From assembly GCA_934424575.1 (NCBI GenBank), contig CAKRXU010000003.1:1-64000 (forward strand): 64,000 bases of DNA, written 5' to 3'. The stretch is from an uncultured Blautia sp. (GTDB taxonomy: Bacteria > Bacillota > Clostridia > Lachnospirales > Lachnospiraceae). The position numbers and the translations under genes are program-made. The notes under the pieces are model-generated. The model was not told the origin of the DNA and ran no database searches. It was given only the letters and a program-made list of their open reading frames with translations. Below, in pieces: positions 1 to 8,315 of this stretch (positions are counted from its first letter, which is position 1; each line of letters begins with the position of its first letter).

Positions 1-1
1 G

Positions 2-67
2 CCTCACAGAGTTTGTAAAGAGTGCGGAAGCTACAACAAGAAAGAAATCGTGAAAGTAGAAGACTAA
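2..67 (+). CDS. rpmF: 50S ribosomal protein L32, C-terminal end (partial)
   Basis: The first 22 codons of the window, cut by the left edge, encode the C-terminus of ribosomal protein L32, including the second CxxC of its zinc ribbon (VCKECGSYNKKE) and a short acidic tail before TAA. L32 is a small structural protein of the large subunit. In many Firmicutes rpmF is followed closely by plsX; here plsX begins about 12.5 kb downstream, so an accessory block separates them. An intrinsic terminator follows at once. Identification rests on the short but characteristic zinc-ribbon tail. Confidence 0.88.
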   Translation, partial: PHRVCKECGSYNKKEIVKVED

Positions 68-81
68 TCACAACAATGAGA

Positions 82-110
82 AGCAGAATCCTTGCGGGTT
101 CTGCTTTTTT
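82..110 (+). terminator. intrinsic terminator of rpmF
   Basis: A 10-bp stem (AGCAGAATCC paired with GGGTTCTGCT, one G-T pair) closed by a TTGC loop is followed by a T6 run. It separates rpmF from the downstream operon. Confidence 0.92.
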
Positions 111-111
111 G

Positions 112-140
112 TTGTCTGAAAAGGAATAAAAAGGTATAAT
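112..140 (+). promoter_or_regulatory. sigma-A type promoter of the kinase operon
   Basis: TTGTCT (112-117) and TATAAT (135-140) are separated by exactly 17 nt, ahead of the GGAGG ribosome site and ATG at 171. It is the only clear promoter seen before the kinase genes, so it may drive the whole run to about 9200. Confidence 0.75.
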
Positions 141-170
141 TTTATTTATCACGGGAAATGGAGGAGAATC

Positions 171-1592
171 ATGAAAAAGAGTAGCATTTTTGAAAACCTT
201 GTTATGAACTTTTCTATAGATACAGAGGAACTCTCCAAAACAGGGGAGAAGAAGCTGAAATCTGTTCCAACAAGACTGGAGATTCTGGCAGAGGGATTTG
301 CATCCAGATGGGATCTTGACCAGGTGAACCAGAAACTGGAAGAAAGTGGATGTGAGAAACTTTATGCGAGAAGTTTTTATGAAGCGTGTCTGATCTATGC
401 ATTTGAACGACAGATAGGATATGAAGAATGGAAAGAACTTTTTACCGAGGGAAGGAAGATTTTTGAGGAATCGGACGGAGCACAGAAGCGTTTTTTCAAG
501 GGTGGAAAGATTACATTAAAAGAACTTAAGGAATATATGGAGGCAGAATCTGTCTCTGAAGAACTGGAGACAATGCTTCTGACGAGATCACTGGAAGAAA
601 AAATCATACAGAGCGATTCAGCGGAAGAATTCTGGTCTTTTGTGCAGGAAAATATAGAGAAATTTTCTTCTGTAAGAGAGCGTGCAAGATATTATTTCTG
701 TAAATATCTTTATTTTTACATACAGGATCGCTGTGACCGATACTATGAAAGCTGTATCCGAGAAGAAAAACTCCGCAATCAGTATGGAAACATGCTTGAG
801 AAGGGAGAACGCGGCAGAGAAGAGAAATTTGCTCTGGAAGAACTTGCCTTTTTGAAACCGCTGACAAAATTAAAAAAGGACGCGGATAAACAGAAAAACA
901 ACATGTCTCTGGAGGAAAAAAAGGAATATCTCGAAAACACTGCCCTGACACCGGGAGGCATTTTTGATGAATTCAATTATTTTTATTTTGGCTATGTATC
1001 GGTCGACTGGATGGAAATTCTTTTTGAACTTTATGGAAACTTTGATCAGTGGCCACAGAACATGAAGATCCGCGTTGCACATTCACTGGGACTTTGCAGC
1101 CAGAACCCGTCTTCTGAGGAATGGAAAACTGCGTCACAGAAACTTTTCCAGATGGAAGAAGAACAGCGAAAGAAAGAAGAGGCAAAAGATTTTGTCGGCG
1201 GCAGAAACGAAGAAGAACGCAAAAAAGCTTATCAGAGAGGACGTTCCGGAGAGGATTTCTTCCGGGAATTTATTACAGGAGGAAGAGATATCAACAGGGC
1301 GACTCTGATCAGTTTCCTTTTGTTTGTCAAGGTCAGAGTTCCGCTGGACGATGAGAACAAGATCACAATGAACCGTCTCAACCGTATTCTGATGAACTGT
1401 GGATTTTCTGTTCTGAAACCAGATCAGGAGTTTGACCGGTTTGTGATCCGTTTTCTCCGCTCTACAGAACCGCTGGATGTTCTGGAAGAAGAGGTGGAGA
1501 AGCAGGTGATCCAGGGAAAGAATTTCTATCTCTACAAAGTATACCGTGATTCTTACTGTCATCAGAAAGAATTGCTGGATTATCTTGTGTAA
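171..1592 (+). CDS. unknown cytosolic protein at head of kinase operon
   Basis: I do not recognise this 473-residue protein. It has no signal peptide or membrane segment and is rich in Glu and Lys with predicted helices throughout. Residues about 130-260 contain many Tyr, Phe and charged residues, and there is a strongly charged stretch around residues 325-355 (many E, K, R) that could be a linker or coiled coil. The start is supported by a GGAGG site 8 bases upstream. It is the first gene after a good promoter and is followed 79 bases later by a secreted protein and then three membrane kinases, so a role as scaffold, substrate or regulator of those kinases is possible. That role is inferred only from position. 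Confidence 0.8.
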   Translation: MKKSSIFENLVMNFSIDTEELSKTGEKKLKSVPTRLEILAEGFASRWDLDQVNQKLEESGCEKLYARSFYEACLIYAFERQIGYEEWKELFTEGRKIFEESDGAQKRFFKGGKITLKELKEYMEAESVSEELETMLLTRSLEEKIIQSDSAEEFWSFVQENIEKFSSVRERARYYFCKYLYFYIQDRCDRYYESCIREEKLRNQYGNMLEKGERGREEKFALEELAFLKPLTKLKKDADKQKNNMSLEEKKEYLENTALTPGGIFDEFNYFYFGYVSVDWMEILFELYGNFDQWPQNMKIRVAHSLGLCSQNPSSEEWKTASQKLFQMEEEQRKKEEAKDFVGGRNEEERKKAYQRGRSGEDFFREFITGGRDINRATLISFLLFVKVRVPLDDENKITMNRLNRILMNCGFSVLKPDQEFDRFVIRFLRSTEPLDVLEEEVEKQVIQGKNFYLYKVYRDSYCHQKELLDYLV

Positions 1593-1671
1593 AAAACAAA
1601 TTTTCCAAATGGTCTTATATACTGTAATCATATAAAGAACACAGGAAATAAAGCAAAGGAGAGGAAAGAAA

Positions 1672-2352
1672 ATGAAAAAGATCAGAACATTTTTTATCAG
1701 AACAATCTTAGGAATTATGGCGGGACTGTTTTTGAGTGCAGGAATCACAGCAACACCGGTACAGGCAGCCGGAATCAGTTATCAGAAAGCAGTTCGAATG
1801 TACAACAACAAATTAAGCTACTGGGGAAGAAGAGGCACACGCCTGAATATCAACTACGATTTAAGAAGCCGTTCCGGCTGGAAATATAATGACTGCGGAA
1901 AGAATGTTTCCATGAAAACCGTGTATTGTGATAATAACCTCCGCTACATTTTCCGTGATGTAAATGGCGACAATATTCCGGAAGCATTTTTCTACAGTGA
2001 ACGCGCAAGAGTAATGCTGGTCTGGACAATTTACAGAGGACAGGTACAGCCGGTTGCAACCATGCGTACTTCCTATTTTGGACCTCAGAAGCTTCTTTAC
2101 AATAAAAGAGAGAAGACATTTATCGTAAAGACCCTTATCACAGGAAGAAGTGTTTCCAGAAATATTTTTAAGATCAAAGGACGTACACTTTATATCAATC
2201 TTACCATGTCTGATTATGTCGGACAGCGTCAGTCAAATGGCAGGATCAAAGTAAATTACTGGATTGACGGAAGATCCGTATCAAAGAGCAGATACCAGAG
2301 CTACTATAATGCATATTTCCGCTATCACGCAGCCTACTCCTGGGGACCGTGA
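1672..2352 (+). CDS. secreted protein of unknown function
   Basis: This 226-residue protein begins with a clear signal peptide: KK at the N-terminus, a hydrophobic stretch at residues 12-25, and a likely signal peptidase I site after PVQA (about residue 33). The mature part is basic and rich in Tyr, Arg and Asn. It contains FRDVNGDNIPEAFF, an Asp/Asn/Gly-rich loop like those that bind calcium in dockerin or EF-hand-like repeats. No enzyme family is recognised. The GGAGAGG ribosome site is well placed. Its last codons overlap the start of the first kinase, so they are probably co-translated. It could be an extracellular ligand or partner for the kinases' outer domains, which is inference from context. 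Confidence 0.82.
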   Translation: MKKIRTFFIRTILGIMAGLFLSAGITATPVQAAGISYQKAVRMYNNKLSYWGRRGTRLNINYDLRSRSGWKYNDCGKNVSMKTVYCDNNLRYIFRDVNGDNIPEAFFYSERARVMLVWTIYRGQVQPVATMRTSYFGPQKLLYNKREKTFIVKTLITGRSVSRNIFKIKGRTLYINLTMSDYVGQRQSNGRIKVNYWIDGRSVSKSRYQSYYNAYFRYHAAYSWGP

Positions 2353-4535
2353 AAATGAAAGAAAGCATTACAGAAGAACAGAAACTGGAGTTATATCATC
2401 TGCTGAAAGACCGTTATCTGATTGGTGATCTTCTCAAAAAAGGAGAACACAGCCGGATTTACCGTGCATATGATACGGTATTGGATCAGGAGATCACGAT
2501 CAAAGAATTTGTTTCTGAGAATCCTGATATGGCGGCAACAGATACCGGGAACTTTATAGAGGAAGCAGGAAAATTCTTCGGAGTTTATGAGTATCAGGGA
2601 ATTGCAGAAGTGACAGATGTTTTCCGCGACGGGGAACATGCTTATATGGCAATAGAATATCTGCCGGGGAAAAATCTCAGAGAGTATCTGAATGCTGAAA
2701 AAAAGGGTCGGATCACAATAGAGGAAGCATGGACACTGCTTTTTCCTGTGCTGGATACAGTTTCCTGGATGCACAGCAACGGTATGGTTCACGGTGGCAT
2801 CAGGATGAGTCGTCTGATTTTTGATGAGAATGGCAGATTATGTCTGACGGGAATCGGTGACTGTTTTCTGAGAAACAGAGAGACAGAGGCAAATGGTCCG
2901 TGGACAGATGTAAGAGCCGTGTCAGAAATCCTGTACGAATGTCTCACCGGCAAGTCTCCATTGCAGGCAGGATATCTCTGGAACAAAAAGAAAATCAGAT
3001 CAGTCAGCACCTGGACTACCGTCAGCAGCAGGGTAGATGAGACGCTTCTGCACGAATTGAATTATGGGATTGGCGGCGGCTGTTTCGGATTCTATGCACT
3101 GGCAGAACAGATTGGAATGCAGAATGAACCTCTGGCAGTCTATCTTGGAGCAATTCAGTCTGTATGGGGCGAATCCTGGCTGAATCTGACAGAAAAGTAT
3201 CAGAAAGAAGCATATCTAGACGAAAAACACACATTTCTGACCAGGAAACAATGGAGAAATATTCTGAACATAACGGGGATTTTTCTGGTGAGTATTGCTG
3301 TCGCAGGGGGTGTGGGTTTCTGGTATGCCCATACACATGAACGGCAGATCCTGGAATGGCAGATTCAGAAAGACCGCACAAAATATCACAGGATATCCGG
3401 AAAGGAAACAGATGGATTTGCAATTGGAGACATTCATCTTAAGAAATTAATGGAACAGACACTTGGAATTTCGCTGGAAGAAAAAAGCCGCAATTCTTAT
3501 TCGGAACTCTCCGACCAGGAAAGCTGTACTTATGCATCGCCGGAAAAAGCAGGAAAAGAGCAGATAGAAATTTTCAGTGACAAAGAAGACAGAAGGGTAA
3601 ATTCCTGTGAAGTTGTTCTTTCGAAAGAAGAAATGGAGCTGTTTTTTCAGGAGATTTTTTCGCAGATCATTCCGGAAACTTATCTGACAGAGGAAGAAAT
3701 TGAGAGAACTTTTGACAGAACCAAGGATGGCTTTTACCGCTTTGATGCGCATGGAAAATTTCAGATGACATTGTGGAAGAAGAAAAGTTATGGGGAAACA
3801 GAAAAAGAGCAGGAATGGTATCATTTAAGTCTTACTGCCTGTGCCAGAGAACCGCAGGATGAAGAGAAAGCAGCGGGAAGCTATGCAAGAGATTCCAAAG
3901 AATACAGTGAATTCATGGATTTTGTAAAAAAACATGCAGTAAAGACAGAAATGATATCAGATACGATTATTTATAAACTGGAAGAGGAAGCGGTGCGGAA
4001 CTGGAACCAGCCATCTAATGTGCCACTTCTGAAAAAGACCAGAACGGATTTTATGCGGGCGCTGGAAAAATCCGGCTGCAGTTTTGAGATAAAATCCGAA
4101 AAAGATATTTTCCAGGTGACAGATGCCGGAATTGGTGCGCTGAAAGCGGAATTTGTGCGGGAGGTGCGGATTGAAACAACAGAGGGAGAGAGAATTTTTC
4201 TTCAGTATGATCTTCTTTCAGAACGAATTGTCCAGATCTGTCTGGGTTCTGTTGATTCTGCGAGAGAGTGGAATTATGGACTTGGAGCCGAACTGATCGG
4301 GGCACTTTCTGATGACAACAGGAAATCAGAAGAAAAGCTTGCGAAAGAACTGAAGCAGAATGCATCAGAACTGGAAGCTTCCTCGCTGGCACAGGAGAAT
4401 TGTGGTGATCTCAGCTGGACGATCCTTACAGATGATGATCGGGTACCGCGGCTTATTCTTGCACCACACGGACTTCTGGATGACGAAAGTTTTCCATATG
4501 CGGCAAGCCGATGGCAGCAAAAGGGAGAGGACTGA
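2349..4535 (+). CDS. membrane Ser/Thr kinase homologue, probable pseudokinase
   Basis: A Hanks-type kinase fold spans residues about 22-260, a single membrane segment lies at about 305-327, and some 400 residues follow outside the membrane. The fold is degenerate. The ATP loop reads LKKGEHSRIY (29-38) instead of GxGxxG. The VAIK lysine is kept (K52). The HRDxKxxN loop is HGGIRMSRL (148-156), losing the catalytic Asp and the Mg-binding Asn. DFG is replaced by GIG (168-170). Known families with these losses are usually pseudokinases that act as scaffolds or allosteric partners, so phosphotransfer is unlikely. The start is GTG at 2349, overlapping the previous stop, or ATG at 2355. The next kinase begins 3 bases after its stop. 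Confidence 0.88.
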   Translation: MKMKESITEEQKLELYHLLKDRYLIGDLLKKGEHSRIYRAYDTVLDQEITIKEFVSENPDMAATDTGNFIEEAGKFFGVYEYQGIAEVTDVFRDGEHAYMAIEYLPGKNLREYLNAEKKGRITIEEAWTLLFPVLDTVSWMHSNGMVHGGIRMSRLIFDENGRLCLTGIGDCFLRNRETEANGPWTDVRAVSEILYECLTGKSPLQAGYLWNKKKIRSVSTWTTVSSRVDETLLHELNYGIGGGCFGFYALAEQIGMQNEPLAVYLGAIQSVWGESWLNLTEKYQKEAYLDEKHTFLTRKQWRNILNITGIFLVSIAVAGGVGFWYAHTHERQILEWQIQKDRTKYHRISGKETDGFAIGDIHLKKLMEQTLGISLEEKSRNSYSELSDQESCTYASPEKAGKEQIEIFSDKEDRRVNSCEVVLSKEEMELFFQEIFSQIIPETYLTEEEIERTFDRTKDGFYRFDAHGKFQMTLWKKKSYGETEKEQEWYHLSLTACAREPQDEEKAAGSYARDSKEYSEFMDFVKKHAVKTEMISDTIIYKLEEEAVRNWNQPSNVPLLKKTRTDFMRALEKSGCSFEIKSEKDIFQVTDAGIGALKAEFVREVRIETTEGERIFLQYDLLSERIVQICLGSVDSAREWNYGLGAELIGALSDDNRKSEEKLAKELKQNASELEASSLAQENCGDLSWTILTDDDRVPRLILAPHGLLDDESFPYAASRWQQKGED

Positions 4536-4538
4536 CCT

Positions 4539-6239
4539 ATGGAAGAAATGGTAAAAAGCGGTTATCTTATCCGGGAACAGATCGGGCAGGGAGCTTTCGG
4601 AGTGATTTACCATGCTCTGGATGAAAAGAACCACCGGGAAGCTGCGATAAAAGTCTGGAAGGCAGGAAGTGAGACAGAAATCTTTTCATATGAAAACAGT
4701 CCTTTTCTGCGAGAAGAACGCATCCCCGGAATCGTAAAGATTTATGATTATTTTGAAAAAGCCGGAATGAATTTTCTGGTCATGGAATATCTGCCGGGTG
4801 GGACTCTGAAAGAACAGATGAGCACGATCCGCAACGAAAAATCTCCTGAAAAAATCCTGGATTTATTTAAACAGGTGATGGAGGGACTGGCTTTTCTGCA
4901 CAGCGAAGGGCTGGTTCATTGTGATTTAAGCCCGGATAACCTGATGTTTGATGAAACGGGGAATCTGAAGCTGATTGATCTTGGAGCCTGCCGTGGAAGT
5001 GGGATTTCCTGCGAGAAAAAATTTCTGAAAGATGGATACAGTGCACCGGAGCAGTACACGGATACAGAGCGGATCGGCCCATGGACGGATATTTACGGAC
5101 TCTGTGCGGTTCTTTATGAAACATTGAGTGGGGAGAAAATTCCATCGGCAGCACAACGCCTCCAGAAAGACGAACTGAGACTTCTTTCTACATACATTAA
5201 AATAAACCGACAGGCGGAACTGGTAGTTATGCATGGTCTGCGGCTGGAAATACAACAGAGATATTTCAGTATGGAACTTCTTCTTCATGGATTTGGAAGC
5301 GCGACCGAAGAGCTGGAAGCCCTTGCAGGAAGTACCCGTCATTTCTGGGGGCAGAAATGGATTCAGATCAGTGGGCGGGGAATCGGATATCATCGTGAAG
5401 GCCAGAAGCGAAGCCAGCGTATGGTAAGGAGAATTGCGCTGGGAACGATGGGAATTGTTCTGGCGGGAGCTTTGTTCTATGGTGGTGATCTGTGGTTCCA
5501 GAATCATTATCCGGTACAGTATTTCAAGAGAAAGGCCGATAATGCCAGAAAGGCAGGCGTTGCCAGAGAGGATGACAGGCTGGTTTCCAGTCTCAGCCAG
5601 AATTACAGCAAGATTCTGGAACAGCTTACAGAGTATGCACCGGAAGCCGGAGAGAAACTGGAAGCAGGCAGTATTTCCTGCAAACTTACGGAAGCGCAGC
5701 TGCTTAAATGGAATGTGCCGGATAACTTCGGACGGAAAATGTATCTTGACAAAGAGTCGATCAGAAAAGCACTGTTTCTGGAGATGGGATTTTACAAAGA
5801 AGATATTCAGATAAAAACAGACAAAGACTGCACAGGTTTTGTCAGCCGCAGTGTGGACGGATCTTATGAAATGCTTAAGAATACTTCCAGTGCAGAAGAG
5901 ACATATCGTGTGCAGTTTCCCGAGAAAGAAACAGAAATATACAAAATCGTCTATGATCCGACAGACAAAAGAGTGATCAGCCTGTATGGAAGCATGACTG
6001 ATCCCAGGCGGCTGGAAAGTTTTGTGAAAGCATTGTTTCCGGTCTGCTGTCCGGAGGGATATCTGACGACAGATGAGATTGGAGATATTCGGGAACAGCT
6101 GAATGAATCAGAAGACAGTATCATTATTCAGGCGGCACCTCACAGCTGGATCAATTTTTTTAGTCAGATTGATGCAGAGAATAAAGTGGTACAATATTAT
6201 GTCAAAATAGCTGCTTCTGATGCAGGACTTCTTCACTGA
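4539..6239 (+). CDS. membrane Ser/Thr protein kinase (active-site residues kept)
   Basis: This 566-residue protein has a kinase domain at residues about 8-260, a membrane segment at about 298-318 and an outer domain of about 240 residues. Catalytic features are present: GQGAFG glycine loop (16-21), AIK lysine K38, HCDLSPDN catalytic loop (127-134, Asp129 and Asn134 kept), DLG in place of DFG (147-149) and SAPEQY at the end of the activation segment. The Arg of HRD is Cys, so regulation by activation-loop phosphorylation of the RD type may not apply. The outer domain shares a PExYLTxxEI motif with the preceding pseudokinase. A GGGAGAGG site precedes the ATG. The stop overlaps the next start as TGATG, indicating translational coupling. 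Confidence 0.93.
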   Translation: MEEMVKSGYLIREQIGQGAFGVIYHALDEKNHREAAIKVWKAGSETEIFSYENSPFLREERIPGIVKIYDYFEKAGMNFLVMEYLPGGTLKEQMSTIRNEKSPEKILDLFKQVMEGLAFLHSEGLVHCDLSPDNLMFDETGNLKLIDLGACRGSGISCEKKFLKDGYSAPEQYTDTERIGPWTDIYGLCAVLYETLSGEKIPSAAQRLQKDELRLLSTYIKINRQAELVVMHGLRLEIQQRYFSMELLLHGFGSATEELEALAGSTRHFWGQKWIQISGRGIGYHREGQKRSQRMVRRIALGTMGIVLAGALFYGGDLWFQNHYPVQYFKRKADNARKAGVAREDDRLVSSLSQNYSKILEQLTEYAPEAGEKLEAGSISCKLTEAQLLKWNVPDNFGRKMYLDKESIRKALFLEMGFYKEDIQIKTDKDCTGFVSRSVDGSYEMLKNTSSAEETYRVQFPEKETEIYKIVYDPTDKRVISLYGSMTDPRRLESFVKALFPVCCPEGYLTTDEIGDIREQLNESEDSIIIQAAPHSWINFFSQIDAENKVVQYYVKIAASDAGLLH

Positions 6240-7864
6240 TGGAAAAAGATATGGGAAAAACAACACAAAAAAGATATGTAGGAAATAATCGATATTGTCT
6301 GGAAAAAACACTTGGAAAAGGCGGTTTTGGAATTACCTGGCTTGCAGTCGACCAGGAAAATGAGCAAAAAGTTGTAATAAAAGAATTGTGTCCTCCGCCT
6401 GGAGAAACAAGGGAAAAAGAAATCCGAAATTTTCTTCGTGAGGCGAGAGTGATGGCTTCTCTGCATTCTGTAAAAGAAATCGTAAAGGTTTTAAATTATT
6501 TTGAGGAACAGGGAAATGCGTATATTGTGATGGAATACCTGAGGGTGACAAGTCTGAGATATTATCTGGAATGCCAGGATGAACCGTTGTCTTTTGAAAA
6601 AGCGCGGAATCTGCTCCTTCCGGTTATGGATGGACTGGAACAGATGCATAAGAAACATATCCTGCACAGAGACCTGACACCGGATAACCTGATGCTTCGG
6701 GAAAATGGCAGTCTCTGTATTATAGATTTTGGTTCTGCACGGGAACTTACCGAGGATGCCCGGACAAAGACGGTTCTCTTTAAAAGCGGGTATGCTCCAC
6801 CGGAACAATATCAGGCACATGGGAAACAGAAAGCATGGACGGATGTTTACAGTCTCTGTGCGGTGCTTTATGAGATGATCACAGGAGCGATTCCAGAAGA
6901 CTCTCTGCTCCGCAAAGAAAAGGATACCCTGTATCCACCATCTATGTATGGGGCAGAGATCACATCGGAACAGGAAAAGGCACTGCTCAGAGGAATGGCG
7001 CTGGATGGTCATGACCGTTATGCTTCTATAAAAGAACTGAAAGAAGCACTTCTGGAGGAAAAGAAACCGGAATGGTCCACAAATCAAAAGGAAAAGAATA
7101 AAAATCAGAAATTCAGAATCCGTACAGCAATGATTCTGGGAGCGTGCATGACAGGTGTTCTGATGGCGGGGAACAGCCTGAGGGAGAAAGAACAGGAAGT
7201 GCAGTACGCAGGAAATTTTGACAGAAGGGCAGAAGAAGCACAGAAATTCCTGGAATTGATTCGGACAAATGCAGTTTCTTCGAAGGAAACAGAGGATGGG
7301 AAAAGCATTATTTATGAACTTTCAAAAAAAACAGTCAGCGAATATGGGTATCCATGTAACAGAGTTCGTTTTTCAAGAACAGATAAGGATCTGGATGCAT
7401 ATCTGACACAGGAAAATTTTTCTTATAAAAAAGAAGAAAAAGAAACGGAATGTACGGCAGCAGTCAGTGAATATGGACTTACAGAAACGGATTTTCATCA
7501 GGATACAGAGTATCAGATAGAAGATTTCTGCACGATCACAGCAGAAAGAGATCTGGTCAATGGGGATATTCTGGAACTTACAATGACGTGCCAGAAAGGA
7601 AAGGGAATTGAACCGGGAGAACTGGCTTCGAAACTTCTTTTGTTTCTTGCAGATGCAGAAGACCCGGATAACAAAACTGCCGGAGATCTTATTGCAAAAG
7701 ACCGGGAACTCCAGAATCAACAAGATACAGGGAGCATTCATATGTATCAGTGGGAAGAGGGGATCCTGATTTTCAGAGAGAGCCGGGAAGATTTCCTGAA
7801 AATCCAGATCGTTCCGCGAAAAAAATACCAGTTTTTTCAGGAAAGCGCATATTCGGCAGAGTAG
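6239..7864 (+). CDS. membrane Ser/Thr protein kinase (canonical motifs)
   Basis: This 541-residue kinase is the most canonical of the three. It has GKGGFG (26-31), VIK lysine K48, HRDLTPDN (143-150), DFG (163-165) and YAPPEQY (185-191), with one membrane segment at about 294-313 and an outer region of about 225 residues rich in Glu and Lys. It is expected to phosphorylate Ser/Thr on cytosolic targets in response to something sensed outside, as PASTA-type or other receptor-like bacterial kinases do, but no PASTA repeats are present. The ATG at 6239 overlaps the previous stop; an alternative ATG lies at 6251. It is followed 8 bases later by a vWA protein. No PP2C phosphatase is found nearby. 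Confidence 0.93.
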   Translation: MEKDMGKTTQKRYVGNNRYCLEKTLGKGGFGITWLAVDQENEQKVVIKELCPPPGETREKEIRNFLREARVMASLHSVKEIVKVLNYFEEQGNAYIVMEYLRVTSLRYYLECQDEPLSFEKARNLLLPVMDGLEQMHKKHILHRDLTPDNLMLRENGSLCIIDFGSARELTEDARTKTVLFKSGYAPPEQYQAHGKQKAWTDVYSLCAVLYEMITGAIPEDSLLRKEKDTLYPPSMYGAEITSEQEKALLRGMALDGHDRYASIKELKEALLEEKKPEWSTNQKEKNKNQKFRIRTAMILGACMTGVLMAGNSLREKEQEVQYAGNFDRRAEEAQKFLELIRTNAVSSKETEDGKSIIYELSKKTVSEYGYPCNRVRFSRTDKDLDAYLTQENFSYKKEEKETECTAAVSEYGLTETDFHQDTEYQIEDFCTITAERDLVNGDILELTMTCQKGKGIEPGELASKLLLFLADAEDPDNKTAGDLIAKDRELQNQQDTGSIHMYQWEEGILIFRESREDFLKIQIVPRKKYQFFQESAYSAE

Positions 7865-7872
7865 GAGGAGCA

Positions 7873-8313
7873 ATGGAAAAGAAAACTACAGAATTTGTTT
7901 ATATCATAGACCGCAGCAGGTCAATGCATGGGAAAGAAAAAGAAATCATAGAACGCTTTAATCACTGGCTTACACAACAGAAGCAGAAAAAAAGTCCGTT
8001 TCTGGTAACGCTGGCACTGTGCAGTGAAGAATGTGAACTGCTTTATTGCCGGATGCCGCTGAAATATGTGAAACCACTGGATACTTTTACCTATTATACA
8101 AAAGGTTATACTGCCTATACGGACCGGGCAGAAGAAGTACTGGATCTGGTCTGTGATCTCATGCCGCCAACAGAAAGACAGGAAGTAAGCCTGCATCTGA
8201 TCACAGACGGGCTGGATAATTCCAGCGCAGAAGAAGACCGGGCAGAGTTCAACGAAAAACTGGAAACTCTGGAAAAAAAGGGATGGAAAATAATGAAAGA
8301 AAAGGAGATATAG
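7873..8313 (+). CDS. von Willebrand factor A domain protein, short
   Basis: This 146-residue cytosolic protein is almost wholly a vWA fold. The metal-binding MIDAS motif DxSxS appears as DRSRS near residues 13-17, with the later Thr/Asp in LITDGLDN. The start at 7873 is chosen because AGGAGG lies just upstream, whereas a longer in-frame reading would overlap the kinase coding sequence. vWA proteins paired with Ser/Thr kinases are known from TerY-P-like triads, where a PP2C phosphatase is the third partner; no phosphatase is seen here. The protein ends soon after the KKGWKI strand, where many relatives continue for another strand or two, so it may be C-terminally shortened. It probably mediates metal-dependent protein contacts in the kinase module. 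Confidence 0.85.
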   Translation: MEKKTTEFVYIIDRSRSMHGKEKEIIERFNHWLTQQKQKKSPFLVTLALCSEECELLYCRMPLKYVKPLDTFTYYTKGYTAYTDRAEEVLDLVCDLMPPTERQEVSLHLITDGLDNSSAEEDRAEFNEKLETLEKKGWKIMKEKEI

Positions 8314-8315
8314 TT

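Noticed and set aside
1618..1636. Promoter before the first secreted protein
   Set aside because: TATACT and TATAAA are present but no -35 box fits with 16-18 nt spacing.
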